Source: Clostridia bacterium
Lineage (GTDB): Bacteria; Bacillota; Clostridia; Christensenellales; Borkfalkiaceae
Assembly: GCA_017628935.1 (NCBI GenBank)
Contig: JAGBYC010000074.1
Coordinates: 1-5,477 of the forward strand
DNA: 5,477 nucleotides
Reading direction: 5' to 3'
The notes under the pieces were generated by a model. It ran no database searches. It was given only the letters and a program-made list of their open reading frames with translations, and was not told the origin of the DNA. The stretch's first letter is position 1. Every line of letters begins with the position of its first letter. A program made the translations under genes and the position numbers. Shown here in pieces: positions 1 through 5,477 of this stretch.

Positions 1-2
1 GC

Positions 3-23
3 GGACGTGCAACCAAAAAGTAA
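3..23 (+). CDS. Possible C-terminal tail of an upstream gene (partial)
   Basis: In the third forward frame the first bases read Gly-Arg-Ala-Thr-Lys-Lys followed by TAA at 21-23, immediately before a strong terminator hairpin. A stop codon abutting a terminator is what the end of a gene looks like, and the basic tail is plausible for a small protein. Six codons are too few to identify a family. The other two forward frames run into the hairpin before stopping, so they are poorer candidates. The upstream unit could also be a non-coding RNA. Confidence 0.3.
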   Translation, partial: GRATKK

Positions 24-52
24 AGGACACCAAAACGGTGTCCTTTTATTTT
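22..52 (+). terminator. Intrinsic terminator of the upstream unit
   Basis: A 10-bp perfect stem pairs AAAGGACACC (22-31) with GGTGTCCTTT (37-46) around a 5-base loop, and a T-rich tract follows to about 52. Because the left arm starts with A residues preceded by an A-rich stretch, it could also work on the opposite strand. It separates the upstream unit from the promoter of the choline operon. Confidence 0.88.
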
Positions 53-115
53 CTATAGGGCGGATTTGAAAGTTAAGTCTTTTTGTGGCTACAGAGGTAA
101 ATTATTGTGTTTTTG

Positions 116-144
116 TTGCAAAAACGAGTTTTTTAATGTATAAT
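116..144 (+). promoter_or_regulatory. Sigma-A-type promoter of the lic-like operon
   Basis: The -35 element TTGCAA (116-121) and a consensus -10 TATAAT (139-144) are separated by exactly 17 bp. Transcription would start near 151, giving a leader of roughly 55 nt before the licD start codon. The promoter lies inside the upstream in-frame extension of the licD reading frame, which is strong evidence against starting that gene at 85. No riboswitch-like fold was recognised in the leader. Confidence 0.8.
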
Positions 145-207
145 GTTTTTGAGTTTAAAATTAACTATTTTAACTTTATGCTAACTTTAACAAAAAAGGA
201 AGGAAAA

Positions 208-990
208 ATGGAAGAAAATATTTTACATAAACTTTGGGAACACGAATTAATTATTCTTGACGAGTTTGTGAGAATTTGCAAAAAGCACAACCTTCAATAT
301 TTTTTAATGTGGGGAACGCTTATCGGTGCAGTTAGACACGGTGGTTTTATTCCTTGGGACGACGATATAGACGTTTGTATGCCAAGAGAAGAATATAAAA
401 AGTTTTTAAAAATAGCCCCGTCAGAACTTGGTGAAAAGTTTTTCTTGCAATATAGCAAAACAGATAAATATACTCCTGCTCCTTTTGCAAAAATAAGGCT
501 TAATAACACTGCTTTTTACGAAAAAGACGACGATAATTTTAAGCGTCACCGTGGAATTTTTATTGATATTATTCCTTTAGATAGCAGAAAGCAAAAAGAG
601 GGCGTGTTTTATAAAATTAAGCGAAAAATTGCAACCACAATAAAAAATCATATTGTAAAAAAATTACAAGGCAAGTCAACTAAGCATACTTTTTATTTGA
701 ATTTATTTCCATGCTCTTTACTTGCTAGCGTAAGAGATAAGTTATATGAAGGCAAAGGCGATTATTACGAATCTTGGGGATTTGTTTTTGCAAAAAGTGA
801 TTTTGACCCAGCCGTTGAACTTGAATTTTGTGGCAAAAAATATTCCGTTCCAAAAAATTACGATAGCGTTTTAACCAACGTTTACGGTAATTATATGGAA
901 CTTCCGCCTGAAGATAAAAGAGTGGCCCATTTCCCAGAAGTTATTAGTTTTGATTTAGAAAAGGATAATAGTGAGGTAAATAATGGTTAG
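208..990 (+). CDS. licD: LicD-family phosphotransferase (phosphocholine transfer to surface glycan)
   Basis: This 260-residue protein belongs to the LicD family, whose members have a nucleotidyltransferase-like fold and transfer phosphocholine from CDP-choline to cell-surface glycans such as teichoic acid or lipo-oligosaccharide sugars. Visible family signatures are GTLIGAVRHGGF (36-47), the PWDDDID metal-binding and catalytic motif (49-55), RGIFIDIIPLD (115-125) and a C-terminal YGNYMELPPEDKR block (226-238). The length is normal for the family. No signal peptide or membrane segment is seen, so it should act at the cytoplasmic face. The ATG at 208 is chosen because AAGGAAGG lies 4 nt upstream and because the family match begins there. 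The same frame is open back to an ATG at 85, but those 41 codons contain the promoter. The gene overlaps the next one by 8 nt. The acceptor sugar cannot be predicted, and LicD homologues can use other phospho-substituents. Confidence 0.87.
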   Translation: MEENILHKLWEHELIILDEFVRICKKHNLQYFLMWGTLIGAVRHGGFIPWDDDIDVCMPREEYKKFLKIAPSELGEKFFLQYSKTDKYTPAPFAKIRLNNTAFYEKDDDNFKRHRGIFIDIIPLDSRKQKEGVFYKIKRKIATTIKNHIVKKLQGKSTKHTFYLNLFPCSLLASVRDKLYEGKGDYYESWGFVFAKSDFDPAVELEFCGKKYSVPKNYDSVLTNVYGNYMELPPEDKRVAHFPEVISFDLEKDNSEVNNG

Positions 991-2716
991 TAAAATTGAG
1001 TTTGAAAATTTAAGAAAAATATCTGAAAGTAAAACTTCTGACATAGATAACGCCGTTGTTTTAGATTTAATATCTAAAGGCTTAATCGAAAAAGATTTTA
1101 CTATAACCGAACTTGGCGAAAAAGAACTTGCTGTTCATCAAGTAGATAACGCCATAATTTTGGCTGCCGGAATGAGCACCCGTTTCGTTCCTATTTCTTA
1201 CGAACTGCCTAAGGGTTTGATATCGGTTAAAGGTGAAGTTCTTATCGAGCGCATAATTAGGCAACTTCAAGAGGCTGGCGTTAACGAAGTAGTGGTTGTT
1301 GTTGGTTACATGATGGAAAAGTTTTTATACTTGCGCGATAAGTATAACGTAAAACTCGTAGTTAACAATGAATACGCTTCAAAAAATACGCATTCTAGCA
1401 TTTACGTTGCTCGCGACTATCTTAAAAACACTTATATTTGTTGTTCTGACAACTATTATCCAGAAAACCCGTTTCATAGATACGAATATAAAGCGTACTA
1501 CTGCTCGATATTCTTACCAGGGGTAAGTTACGTTGAAAGGGCGTTTACTTTTGATGACGACGGACTTATTATAGATACTAATAAACCTTCGCACGACCAG
1601 TGGATTATGTACGGGCACGCTTATTATGATAATGATTTCTCAACCAACTTTAAGCCTATTCTTAAAAGCTATTATGGTAGGGCTGGCGTTGAAAACATGT
1701 ACTGGGAAAACGTTTACGCTGAAAACTTAGATAAACTTCCTATGTATATTAAGCAAGTAAACGACGGGGAAATTCTTGAGTTTGACAGCATGGAAGAACT
1801 TAAAGCGTACGACCCCGACTTTGTTAAACATAATAAAATTAAAGTTTTTGAAAACATTTGCAATACGCTAAATTGTGAAATTTCAGATATCGGCGATATA
1901 GAAATAATTAAAAAAGGTCTAAATAATCGTTCTTTTAAATTCTCTTGCAAGGGTAAGAACTATGTATACCGTCACCCGGGAATTAACGCTTCGGGTATAA
2001 TTGATAGAAAAAAGGAAGCAACAGCACTTCATATTGCAAAAAAACTTGGGGTTGACTCTACGCTAGTTTACGTTAACGAAGAAGAGGGTTGGAAAATTTC
2101 TTCTTTTGTTGACAATGCTGAAGAATTTAATTTTTCTAACGACGAACACACTAAGCTTTTAGCAAACAGCTTAAAAACGTTGCACGAGGCTAACGTTAAA
2201 GTAGACTTTACTTTCGATTATTACGAAGAAAGCAATAAACTTATTGAGTTTATTCATAGAATTGACAGCACAACTTATAACACGTTAAACGGTTTAAGAA
2301 ATAAGGTAATGCCTATCGTTGAATATTTAAACAATAACAAGTGGCAACAATCAATTTGTCATAACGATATTTACGAACCTAACTTGCTTGTGTCGGGTGG
2401 CAGATTAGAACTTATTGACTGGGAGTTTGCAGGTAATTCAGATATAGGATACGATATTTGTAAGCTTTTCACTATGCATAATCCTAGCATTGAAGAAGTT
2501 GACAAGTGGCTTGTTTACTATTATGGTAGAGAAACCACTATGGAAGAAAAGAAGCATCTTTTTGCTTGTGCCTCTATGATTTATTATTACTGGTTCGTTT
2601 GGGCTGTTTATGAAGGCAAACGTGCTGGACAAGCTTCTGATTACGTAATGGGCTGGTTTGACAGAATGAATCATTATGTTGATATCATTTTAAAATGTTT
2701 AAATAAGGGAGAATAA
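983..2716 (+). CDS. licCA: Bifunctional LicC-LicA fusion: CTP:phosphocholine cytidylyltransferase / choline kinase with N-terminal winged-helix-like segment
   Basis: This 577-residue three-part protein probably converts choline to phosphocholine and then to CDP-choline, the donor used by LicD. Residues 1-52 resemble a short winged helix, with a helix-rich start and a GLIEKDFTITELGEKEL wing-like end. Residues 56 to about 285 form a LicC-type nucleotidyltransferase: AIILAAGMSTRFVP (57-70) with PKGL (76-79) is the nucleotide-binding signature, CSDNYY (154-159) carries the likely metal-binding Asp156, and LEFDSMEEL (265-273) is a usual late motif. Residues about 286-577 form a LicA-type choline/aminoglycoside kinase fold: GLNNRSFKF (312-320) loop, YRHPG (329-333), Brenner motif CHNDIYEPNLL (459-469; His460, Asp462, Asn467) and LIDWEFAG (477-484; metal-binding Asp479). 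All key residues appear intact. LicCA fusions are known, for example in Treponema denticola. GAGG at 973-976 supports the start, which overlaps licD. Ethanolamine or another amino alcohol is an alternative substrate. Confidence 0.85.
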   Translation: MVSKIEFENLRKISESKTSDIDNAVVLDLISKGLIEKDFTITELGEKELAVHQVDNAIILAAGMSTRFVPISYELPKGLISVKGEVLIERIIRQLQEAGVNEVVVVVGYMMEKFLYLRDKYNVKLVVNNEYASKNTHSSIYVARDYLKNTYICCSDNYYPENPFHRYEYKAYYCSIFLPGVSYVERAFTFDDDGLIIDTNKPSHDQWIMYGHAYYDNDFSTNFKPILKSYYGRAGVENMYWENVYAENLDKLPMYIKQVNDGEILEFDSMEELKAYDPDFVKHNKIKVFENICNTLNCEISDIGDIEIIKKGLNNRSFKFSCKGKNYVYRHPGINASGIIDRKKEATALHIAKKLGVDSTLVYVNEEEGWKISSFVDNAEEFNFSNDEHTKLLANSLKTLHEANVKVDFTFDYYEESNKLIEFIHRIDSTTYNTLNGLRNKVMPIVEYLNNNKWQQSICHNDIYEPNLLVSGGRLELIDWEFAGNSDIGYDICKLFTMHNPSIEEVDKWLVYYYGRETTMEEKKHLFACASMIYYYWFVWAVYEGKRAGQASDYVMGWFDRMNHYVDIILKCLNKGE

Positions 2717-2718
2717 AT

Positions 2719-2841
2719 ATGCATGAAATTTTAATTGCCGTGGGCATAGGCTTGTGGTTTGTTGTGTGTGGTGTGGTTTCGTATATATTCGTTTGCAAAA
2801 CTTATCCAAACAAAAAAGAAGATAAGGAGAAAGCAGAATGA
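2719..2841 (+). CDS. Small single-pass membrane protein, probable symporter accessory subunit
   Basis: This 40-residue ORF begins MHEILIAVGIG, continues as one hydrophobic helix (about residues 4-26, with Cys17 and Cys26), and ends in a strongly charged tail (KTYPNKKEDKEKAE). By the positive-inside rule the tail should be cytoplasmic. It is a real gene on three grounds: a strong AAGGGAG site (2705-2711) sits 7 nt before the ATG, it starts 2 nt after the licCA stop, and its TGA overlaps the symporter ATG in an ATGA junction (2838-2841) typical of translational coupling. Very small one-helix proteins encoded directly before sodium symporters are a known arrangement (for example MetS-type subunits of NSS transporters and small accessory proteins of SSS-type symporters). 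A role in assembly or activity of the adjacent symporter is inferred from position and topology; the sequence itself carries no motif I can name. Confidence 0.82.
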   Translation: MHEILIAVGIGLWFVVCGVVSYIFVCKTYPNKKEDKEKAE

Positions 2842-4427
2842 AATATCTTATTGGTTTAATTGTAACGCTTATCGTATACGTAATCGTTAGCTATTTAGTT
2901 AGTAAAAAAGTTAAAAACGCAGACGATTATTTCGTAGCAGGTAGAAATGCTCCAACCTTACTAATTACGGGGTCGTTAGTTGCCTCGTTTATAGGCGTAG
3001 GGTTGTTTATGGGTGACGTAGGCGAGTCGTATAGCGGATTTTTCGCTCCTATTATTGTTGCCGTGGGCGTTTTATCGGTTGGTTATATCGTTGGCTCTAT
3101 CTTTTTTGGTAGATATTTAAGAAGAAGTGAGGCAAATACTATACCAGAATATTTTGGTAAGCGTTTTGATTCAAAAGCATTAAAACTGCTTGCAAGTATT
3201 ACGGGCAGTTTTATAATGATAGTTTATTCTTTATCTTGCGTTCAAGGAATAGGCTCTCTTATGGCTGTGGTAACCGGCTTAGATTATAAAATTTGCGTTG
3301 CTATTGCAGTTTTAGTATTTACTTTAATAACCGTACTTTCAGGGGCAAAAGGTGTTCTTATAACGGATACCATTATGTACGCGTTGTTTTCAGTTGCCGC
3401 TATCGTCGGAGCGTTCTTTATAGCAGCTGAAGCCGGTGGCTGGATTGAAACCGTTAAAGAAATGGCCAACTACGACGTAGTTGAAGGTATTTTATCTGGT
3501 AGTGGTAATTTAGATTATTTTTATCCAACGGGCACTGAAAATATGATTTGGGCTGTTGGTTACGGTATTGCTTGGATGGCCGTTTTAATGGTTGCACCTT
3601 GGCAATCAAGCAGATATTTAATGGCTAAAAACGAACATACCGTTATTCGTTCGGGTATAATTGCTTCTGCAAGCGTTTTCGTTATTGAGTTTTTAATGTG
3701 TATGGCTGGCGTGTTTATGAACAAAATTAATCCGGGAATGGAAACGCCTTCTAACGCGCTTGTTTGGGCGTCAATGAATATAATGCCGTCGCTACTTGGC
3801 GTAATAATTCTTTCAGGCGTGCTTGCTTCTGCAATATCTTCGGCTACAACCTTCCTATCGTTAGTAAGTTCTAACATTGCCGTTGATATTATGAAAGTTG
3901 ATGAACCTAAAAAGCAAGTTGCTTGGGGCAAAATTATTGCTATAATTATTGCTGTTATAGTATTGTTGCTTTGTGTTTGGAATCCACCTCAAATTTTCTG
4001 GATAACTTATCTTGGGGCGACTATCGTTGCTCGTTCGTGGCTTCCTGTTTCTATCGCAAGCGTTTGGTCTAAACGCGTTACTAAAGTGGGCGCGTTTGCA
4101 AGTATGCTTTCGGGCTTCTTGGTTAGCGCTGTTATGAAAATAGTAGTTGTAACCAACAATATATCTCTTCCTATTTACTTAGACCCGTTTTTCGTAGGTA
4201 TTGCAGTAAGTATTATTGCTTTAATTGTCGGTTCTGCTTTAACTAAGGTAACCGATAAAGAAAAAGAAGAAAGAGCAAAACTGTTTGTTAAGCCAGAAGA
4301 AGACGATAGTCCTAAAGAAGTTAGAAAAACTAAAGCGCTTGTGTTTGCAACTATTCCTTTAGGAATAATTATAACCATTGTAATGCTAGTTTTATGGGTA
4401 ATACCTTATTTATCAGGGCTTGCCTAA
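2838..4427 (+). CDS. Sodium:solute symporter (SSS family), candidate choline importer
   Basis: This 529-residue protein has 13 to 14 hydrophobic segments spread over its length, as expected for the SSS (SLC5) family of inner-membrane sodium-coupled importers. Family marks include the first helix followed by NADDYFVAGR (27-36), SGAKGVLITDTIMY (168-181), the APWQSSRYLMAKN block (253-265), and a helix with LASAISSATTFLSL (329-342), whose small hydroxyl residues match the region of the conserved sodium site. The cytoplasmic stretch 472-498 is rich in Lys and Glu before the last helix. An AAGGAG site (2824-2829) lies 8 nt before the ATG. The SSS family transports many solutes (proline, pantothenate, sugars, nucleosides) and includes the eukaryotic choline transporter CHT1 (SLC5A7). 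Choline is proposed here only because the gene is last in an operon with LicCA and LicD, where classical lic loci carry the unrelated LicB permease. Family assignment is firm; substrate is not. Confidence 0.85.
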   Translation: MKYLIGLIVTLIVYVIVSYLVSKKVKNADDYFVAGRNAPTLLITGSLVASFIGVGLFMGDVGESYSGFFAPIIVAVGVLSVGYIVGSIFFGRYLRRSEANTIPEYFGKRFDSKALKLLASITGSFIMIVYSLSCVQGIGSLMAVVTGLDYKICVAIAVLVFTLITVLSGAKGVLITDTIMYALFSVAAIVGAFFIAAEAGGWIETVKEMANYDVVEGILSGSGNLDYFYPTGTENMIWAVGYGIAWMAVLMVAPWQSSRYLMAKNEHTVIRSGIIASASVFVIEFLMCMAGVFMNKINPGMETPSNALVWASMNIMPSLLGVIILSGVLASAISSATTFLSLVSSNIAVDIMKVDEPKKQVAWGKIIAIIIAVIVLLLCVWNPPQIFWITYLGATIVARSWLPVSIASVWSKRVTKVGAFASMLSGFLVSAVMKIVVVTNNISLPIYLDPFFVGIAVSIIALIVGSALTKVTDKEKEERAKLFVKPEEDDSPKEVRKTKALVFATIPLGIIITIVMLVLWVIPYLSGLA

Positions 4428-4442
4428 AACGTAAAAGTAAGC

Positions 4443-4473
4443 AAAGGCGAGAAATTTCTCGCCTTTTATATTT
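4443..4473 (+). terminator. Intrinsic terminator of the lic-like operon
   Basis: AAAGGCGAG (4443-4451) pairs perfectly with CTCGCCTTT (4458-4466); the central AAATTT is itself self-complementary, so the whole stretch is a 24-base palindrome. A T-rich run (TTTTATATTT) follows. It lies 15 nt after the symporter stop and closes the four-gene operon. The A-rich left flank makes partial bidirectional function possible. Confidence 0.92.
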
Positions 4474-4490
4474 ACTGAGTATAATTAAAC

Positions 4491-4519
4491 TTGCAGTTTT
4501 AAGTAAAAAATGTTAAACT
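4491..4519 (+). promoter_or_regulatory. Promoter of the 88-residue protein gene (extended -10)
   Basis: TTGCAG (4491-4496) and TAAACT (4514-4519) are separated by 17 bp, and a TGT at 4511-4513 gives an extended -10 motif. The predicted start point is about 4526, which is the first base of the AAGGGG ribosome binding site (4526-4531). The mRNA leader would therefore be only about 12 nt long. This is a separate promoter from that of the choline operon, which ends at a terminator just upstream. Confidence 0.68.
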
Positions 4520-4537
4520 AGTTTTAAGGGGTGGGGT

Positions 4538-4804
4538 ATGACTACGGCGAAAAAGATGTTGGCGGCTGTTGTAAACAGACAAATAAACAAGTATTACGAA
4601 GAATTTAAAATAGAATTAGCAAAAAACAATATTGAAAAAGCAAAAGAACTTATTTTGTTAATGGATAAAGCCTTCGTGTTTATAGAAAACGCAAAAAAAA
4701 TGAACAATTACGAATTTTCAGACCCAGCCTTTGTTTTAGAAAAAGAAGAAGAAAGTAAAAACGTAATTGCGCTTGCTAAAAAACAGTTAAGCGAATTAAA
4801 TTAA
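4538..4804 (+). CDS. Small helical protein of unknown function (88 aa)
   Basis: I do not recognise this protein. It is 88 residues long, rich in Lys, Glu, Ala and Asn, lacks Cys and Trp, and has no signal peptide or membrane segment, so it should be cytosolic. The pattern of charged and hydrophobic residues suggests two or three amphipathic helices: about 3-29, 31-56 (NIEKAKELILLMDKAFVFIE is the most regular part) and 66-86, with a short non-helical break at NNYEFSDPAF. The paired-helix look recalls a single helical-repeat unit or a small coiled-coil protein, but this is only a shape argument. The ATG at 4538 follows AAGGGG by 6 nt. It is a monocistronic unit with its own promoter and terminator, which argues that it is truly expressed. 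Its length is like ribosomal protein S20 but it lacks the strongly basic S20 composition. Confidence 0.72.
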   Translation: MTTAKKMLAAVVNRQINKYYEEFKIELAKNNIEKAKELILLMDKAFVFIENAKKMNNYEFSDPAFVLEKEEESKNVIALAKKQLSELN

Positions 4805-4808
4805 TTTT

Positions 4809-4841
4809 AAAAGGATAGGTAATAGCCTATCCTTTTTATTT
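4809..4841 (+). terminator. Intrinsic terminator of the 88-residue protein gene
   Basis: An 11-bp perfect stem pairs AAAAGGATAGG (4809-4819) with CCTATCCTTTT (4826-4836) around a 6-base loop, followed by a T-rich tail. It begins 4 nt after the stop codon and isolates the small gene from the downstream glycosidase. Confidence 0.9.
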
Positions 4842-4903
4842 TATAATCGTTACTAAAAAACAAAAACAAAAAAATTAAAGGGGTTTATATAACGCGCATA
4901 TAG

Positions 4904-4924
4904 TAAATATTTTTATAATATTTA
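4904..4924. repeat. AT-only inverted repeat upstream of the GH2 promoter
   Basis: TAAATATT (4904-4911) and AATATTTA (4917-4924) form a perfect 8-bp inverted repeat with a 5-base spacer, ending 9 bp before the -35 element of the next gene. It could be an operator or an UP-like element, or merely reflect local AT richness. The rest of the 4842-4930 stretch shows an A-rich run and no convincing gene or RNA. Confidence 0.3.
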
Positions 4925-4933
4925 ATTAAACTA

Positions 4934-4962
4934 TTGATTTTACTTGTGGCGTGTGTTAAAAT
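4934..4962 (+). promoter_or_regulatory. Promoter of the GH2 gene (extended -10)
   Basis: TTGATT (4934-4939) and TAAAAT (4957-4962) lie 17 bp apart, with TGT at 4954-4956 making an extended -10. The start point would be near 4969, about 40 nt before the ATG. A weaker alternative pair is TTGTGG (4944-4949) with TATAGT (4966-4971) at 16 bp spacing. Confidence 0.62.
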
Positions 4963-5009
4963 CTTTATAGTTTAAAAAACTAAAACCAACTATTTTTAAA
5001 AAGGAATTT

Positions 5010-5477
5010 ATGAAAAAGGTAAATCTTAACTGGGAATTAGGCTATTCTAAAACTAAAACTGAAAAACCAAGCGAATTTGTTAAGGCAAACGTGCCTGGCA
5101 ACGCGCAAAACGATTATATTTTAGCCAAAAACTTGCCGTCTCCTTATTACGGCTTAAATTGTCGCGACTATAAGTGGATGGAAGACGCGTGGTGGACGTA
5201 TACCGCCACCCTTGATTTTAGTTTAGAAAACAATGAACGCGCTAACCTTATTTTTAAAGGCATTGATTACGAATATGAAATTTCTATCAATGGCGAAGTT
5301 GTTTATGCAGGCGAAGGTATGTTTTCAACTATTAAACTTGACGTTACTAAATACGCCGGCAAAAACGCTAAACTTGAAGTGTTAATTTATCCAGTTCCTA
5401 AATGTAACGACAATAATAACAGAAGTCAAGCGCGTAAAAGTTTCAAACCTTGCGTTTGCTACGGTTGGGACTATCAC
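5010..5477 (+). CDS. Glycoside hydrolase family 2, beta-mannosidase-like, N-terminal part (3' end outside window)
   Basis: The first 156 codons match the sugar-binding (jelly-roll) domain that opens GH2 enzymes of the beta-mannosidase type, which remove terminal beta-linked sugars from oligosaccharides. Visible marks are VPG (28-30), the SPYYGLN motif (44-50), a WWTYTATLDF strand (61-70), FKGIDYEYEISING (82-95) with GEGMF (101-105), and RKSFKPCVCYGWDYH (142-156), the block that usually precedes the Pro-Arg that lies just beyond the window edge. The catalytic barrel with its two glutamates is not in the window, so activity and substrate cannot be judged; beta-mannosidase, exo-glucosaminidase or another GH2 specificity remain possible. 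No signal peptide is present, so it should act in the cytosol on imported oligosaccharides. AAAGGAA at 5000-5006 precedes the ATG, and an in-frame TAG at 4968-4970 limits upstream starts. It has its own promoter and is not part of the choline operon. Confidence 0.82.
   Translation, partial: MKKVNLNWELGYSKTKTEKPSEFVKANVPGNAQNDYILAKNLPSPYYGLNCRDYKWMEDAWWTYTATLDFSLENNERANLIFKGIDYEYEISINGEVVYAGEGMFSTIKLDVTKYAGKNAKLEVLIYPVPKCNDNNNRSQARKSFKPCVCYGWDYH

Noticed and set aside
85..207. Upstream in-frame extension of licD starting at ATG 85 (41 extra residues)
   Set aside because: It contains a near-consensus promoter (TTGCAA, 17 bp, TATAAT), lacks a good ribosome binding site, and its residues do not resemble the LicD family, which matches from the ATG at 208 with AAGGAAGG before it.
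3560..3931. 123-codon open frame on the - strand inside the symporter gene
   Set aside because: It is antisense to a clear membrane-protein gene with conserved family motifs, has no convincing ribosome binding site or neighbour on that strand, and its composition is that of a shadow frame. The other - strand frames are rejected for the same reason.
4480..4485. TATAAT sequence after the operon terminator as a promoter -10
   Set aside because: The matching -35 position falls in the terminator stem (TCTCGC) and is not a -35 element; the pair at 4491-4519 fits far better.
4538..4804. Ribosomal protein S20 (similar length)
   Set aside because: S20 is strongly basic with many Arg and a conserved Ala/Lys/Arg pattern; this protein has a single Arg and many Glu residues, and does not align by eye.
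4884..4902. TATATAACGCGCATATA-like stretch as a palindromic operator
   Set aside because: Testing both possible centres (CGCG and GCGC) gives several mismatches next to the centre, so it is not a real dyad.
1..5477. CRISPR array, tRNA or rRNA genes, insertion sequence or phage signals
   Set aside because: No regularly spaced repeats, no tRNA-like cloverleaf or rRNA signature, no transposase or integrase coding region and no terminal inverted repeats were seen.

Overview
The window looks like chromosomal DNA from a low-GC Gram-positive bacterium, probably a gut-type clostridial relative. The evidence is AT-rich codon and intergenic composition, strong AAGGAGG-like ribosome binding sites, sigma-A-type promoters with 17-bp spacers, compact intrinsic terminators, and protein families typical of that group. 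All Trp codons read are TGG and TGA is used as a stop, so the standard bacterial code fits. The genus cannot be fixed from the sequence. All genes found lie on the + strand.

Bases 1-52 hold the end of an upstream unit: a possible six-codon gene tail and a strong terminator. A promoter at 116-144 then drives a tight four-gene operon (208-4427), closed by a perfect-stem terminator at 4443-4473. Its genes are a LicD-family phosphotransferase; a fusion of a LicC-type nucleotidyltransferase and a LicA-type choline kinase with an extra N-terminal winged-helix-like segment; a 40-residue single-pass membrane protein not previously called because of its size; and a sodium:solute symporter (SSS family). 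The genes overlap by 8 nt (licD/licCA) and 4 nt (small protein/symporter), and are separated by only 2 nt between licCA and the small protein.

Read together, the operon encodes a plausible complete phosphocholine-decoration pathway: import of choline (or a similar amino alcohol) by the symporter, phosphorylation by the kinase domain, activation to the CDP form by the nucleotidyltransferase domain, and transfer to a cell-surface glycan by LicD. The unusual points are an SSS symporter where the classical lic locus has the LicB permease, the tiny membrane protein coupled to that symporter, and the putative DNA-binding segment on the metabolic fusion enzyme. The substrate is inferred from the families and gene order, not shown by the sequence.

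Downstream, a monocistronic 88-residue protein of unknown function (4538-4804) has its own promoter and terminator and a very short predicted mRNA leader. After an AT-rich intergenic region of about 205 bases, with a third promoter, the window ends inside the N-terminal part of a cytosolic glycoside hydrolase family 2 (beta-mannosidase-like) enzyme. Both are separate transcription units from the choline operon.
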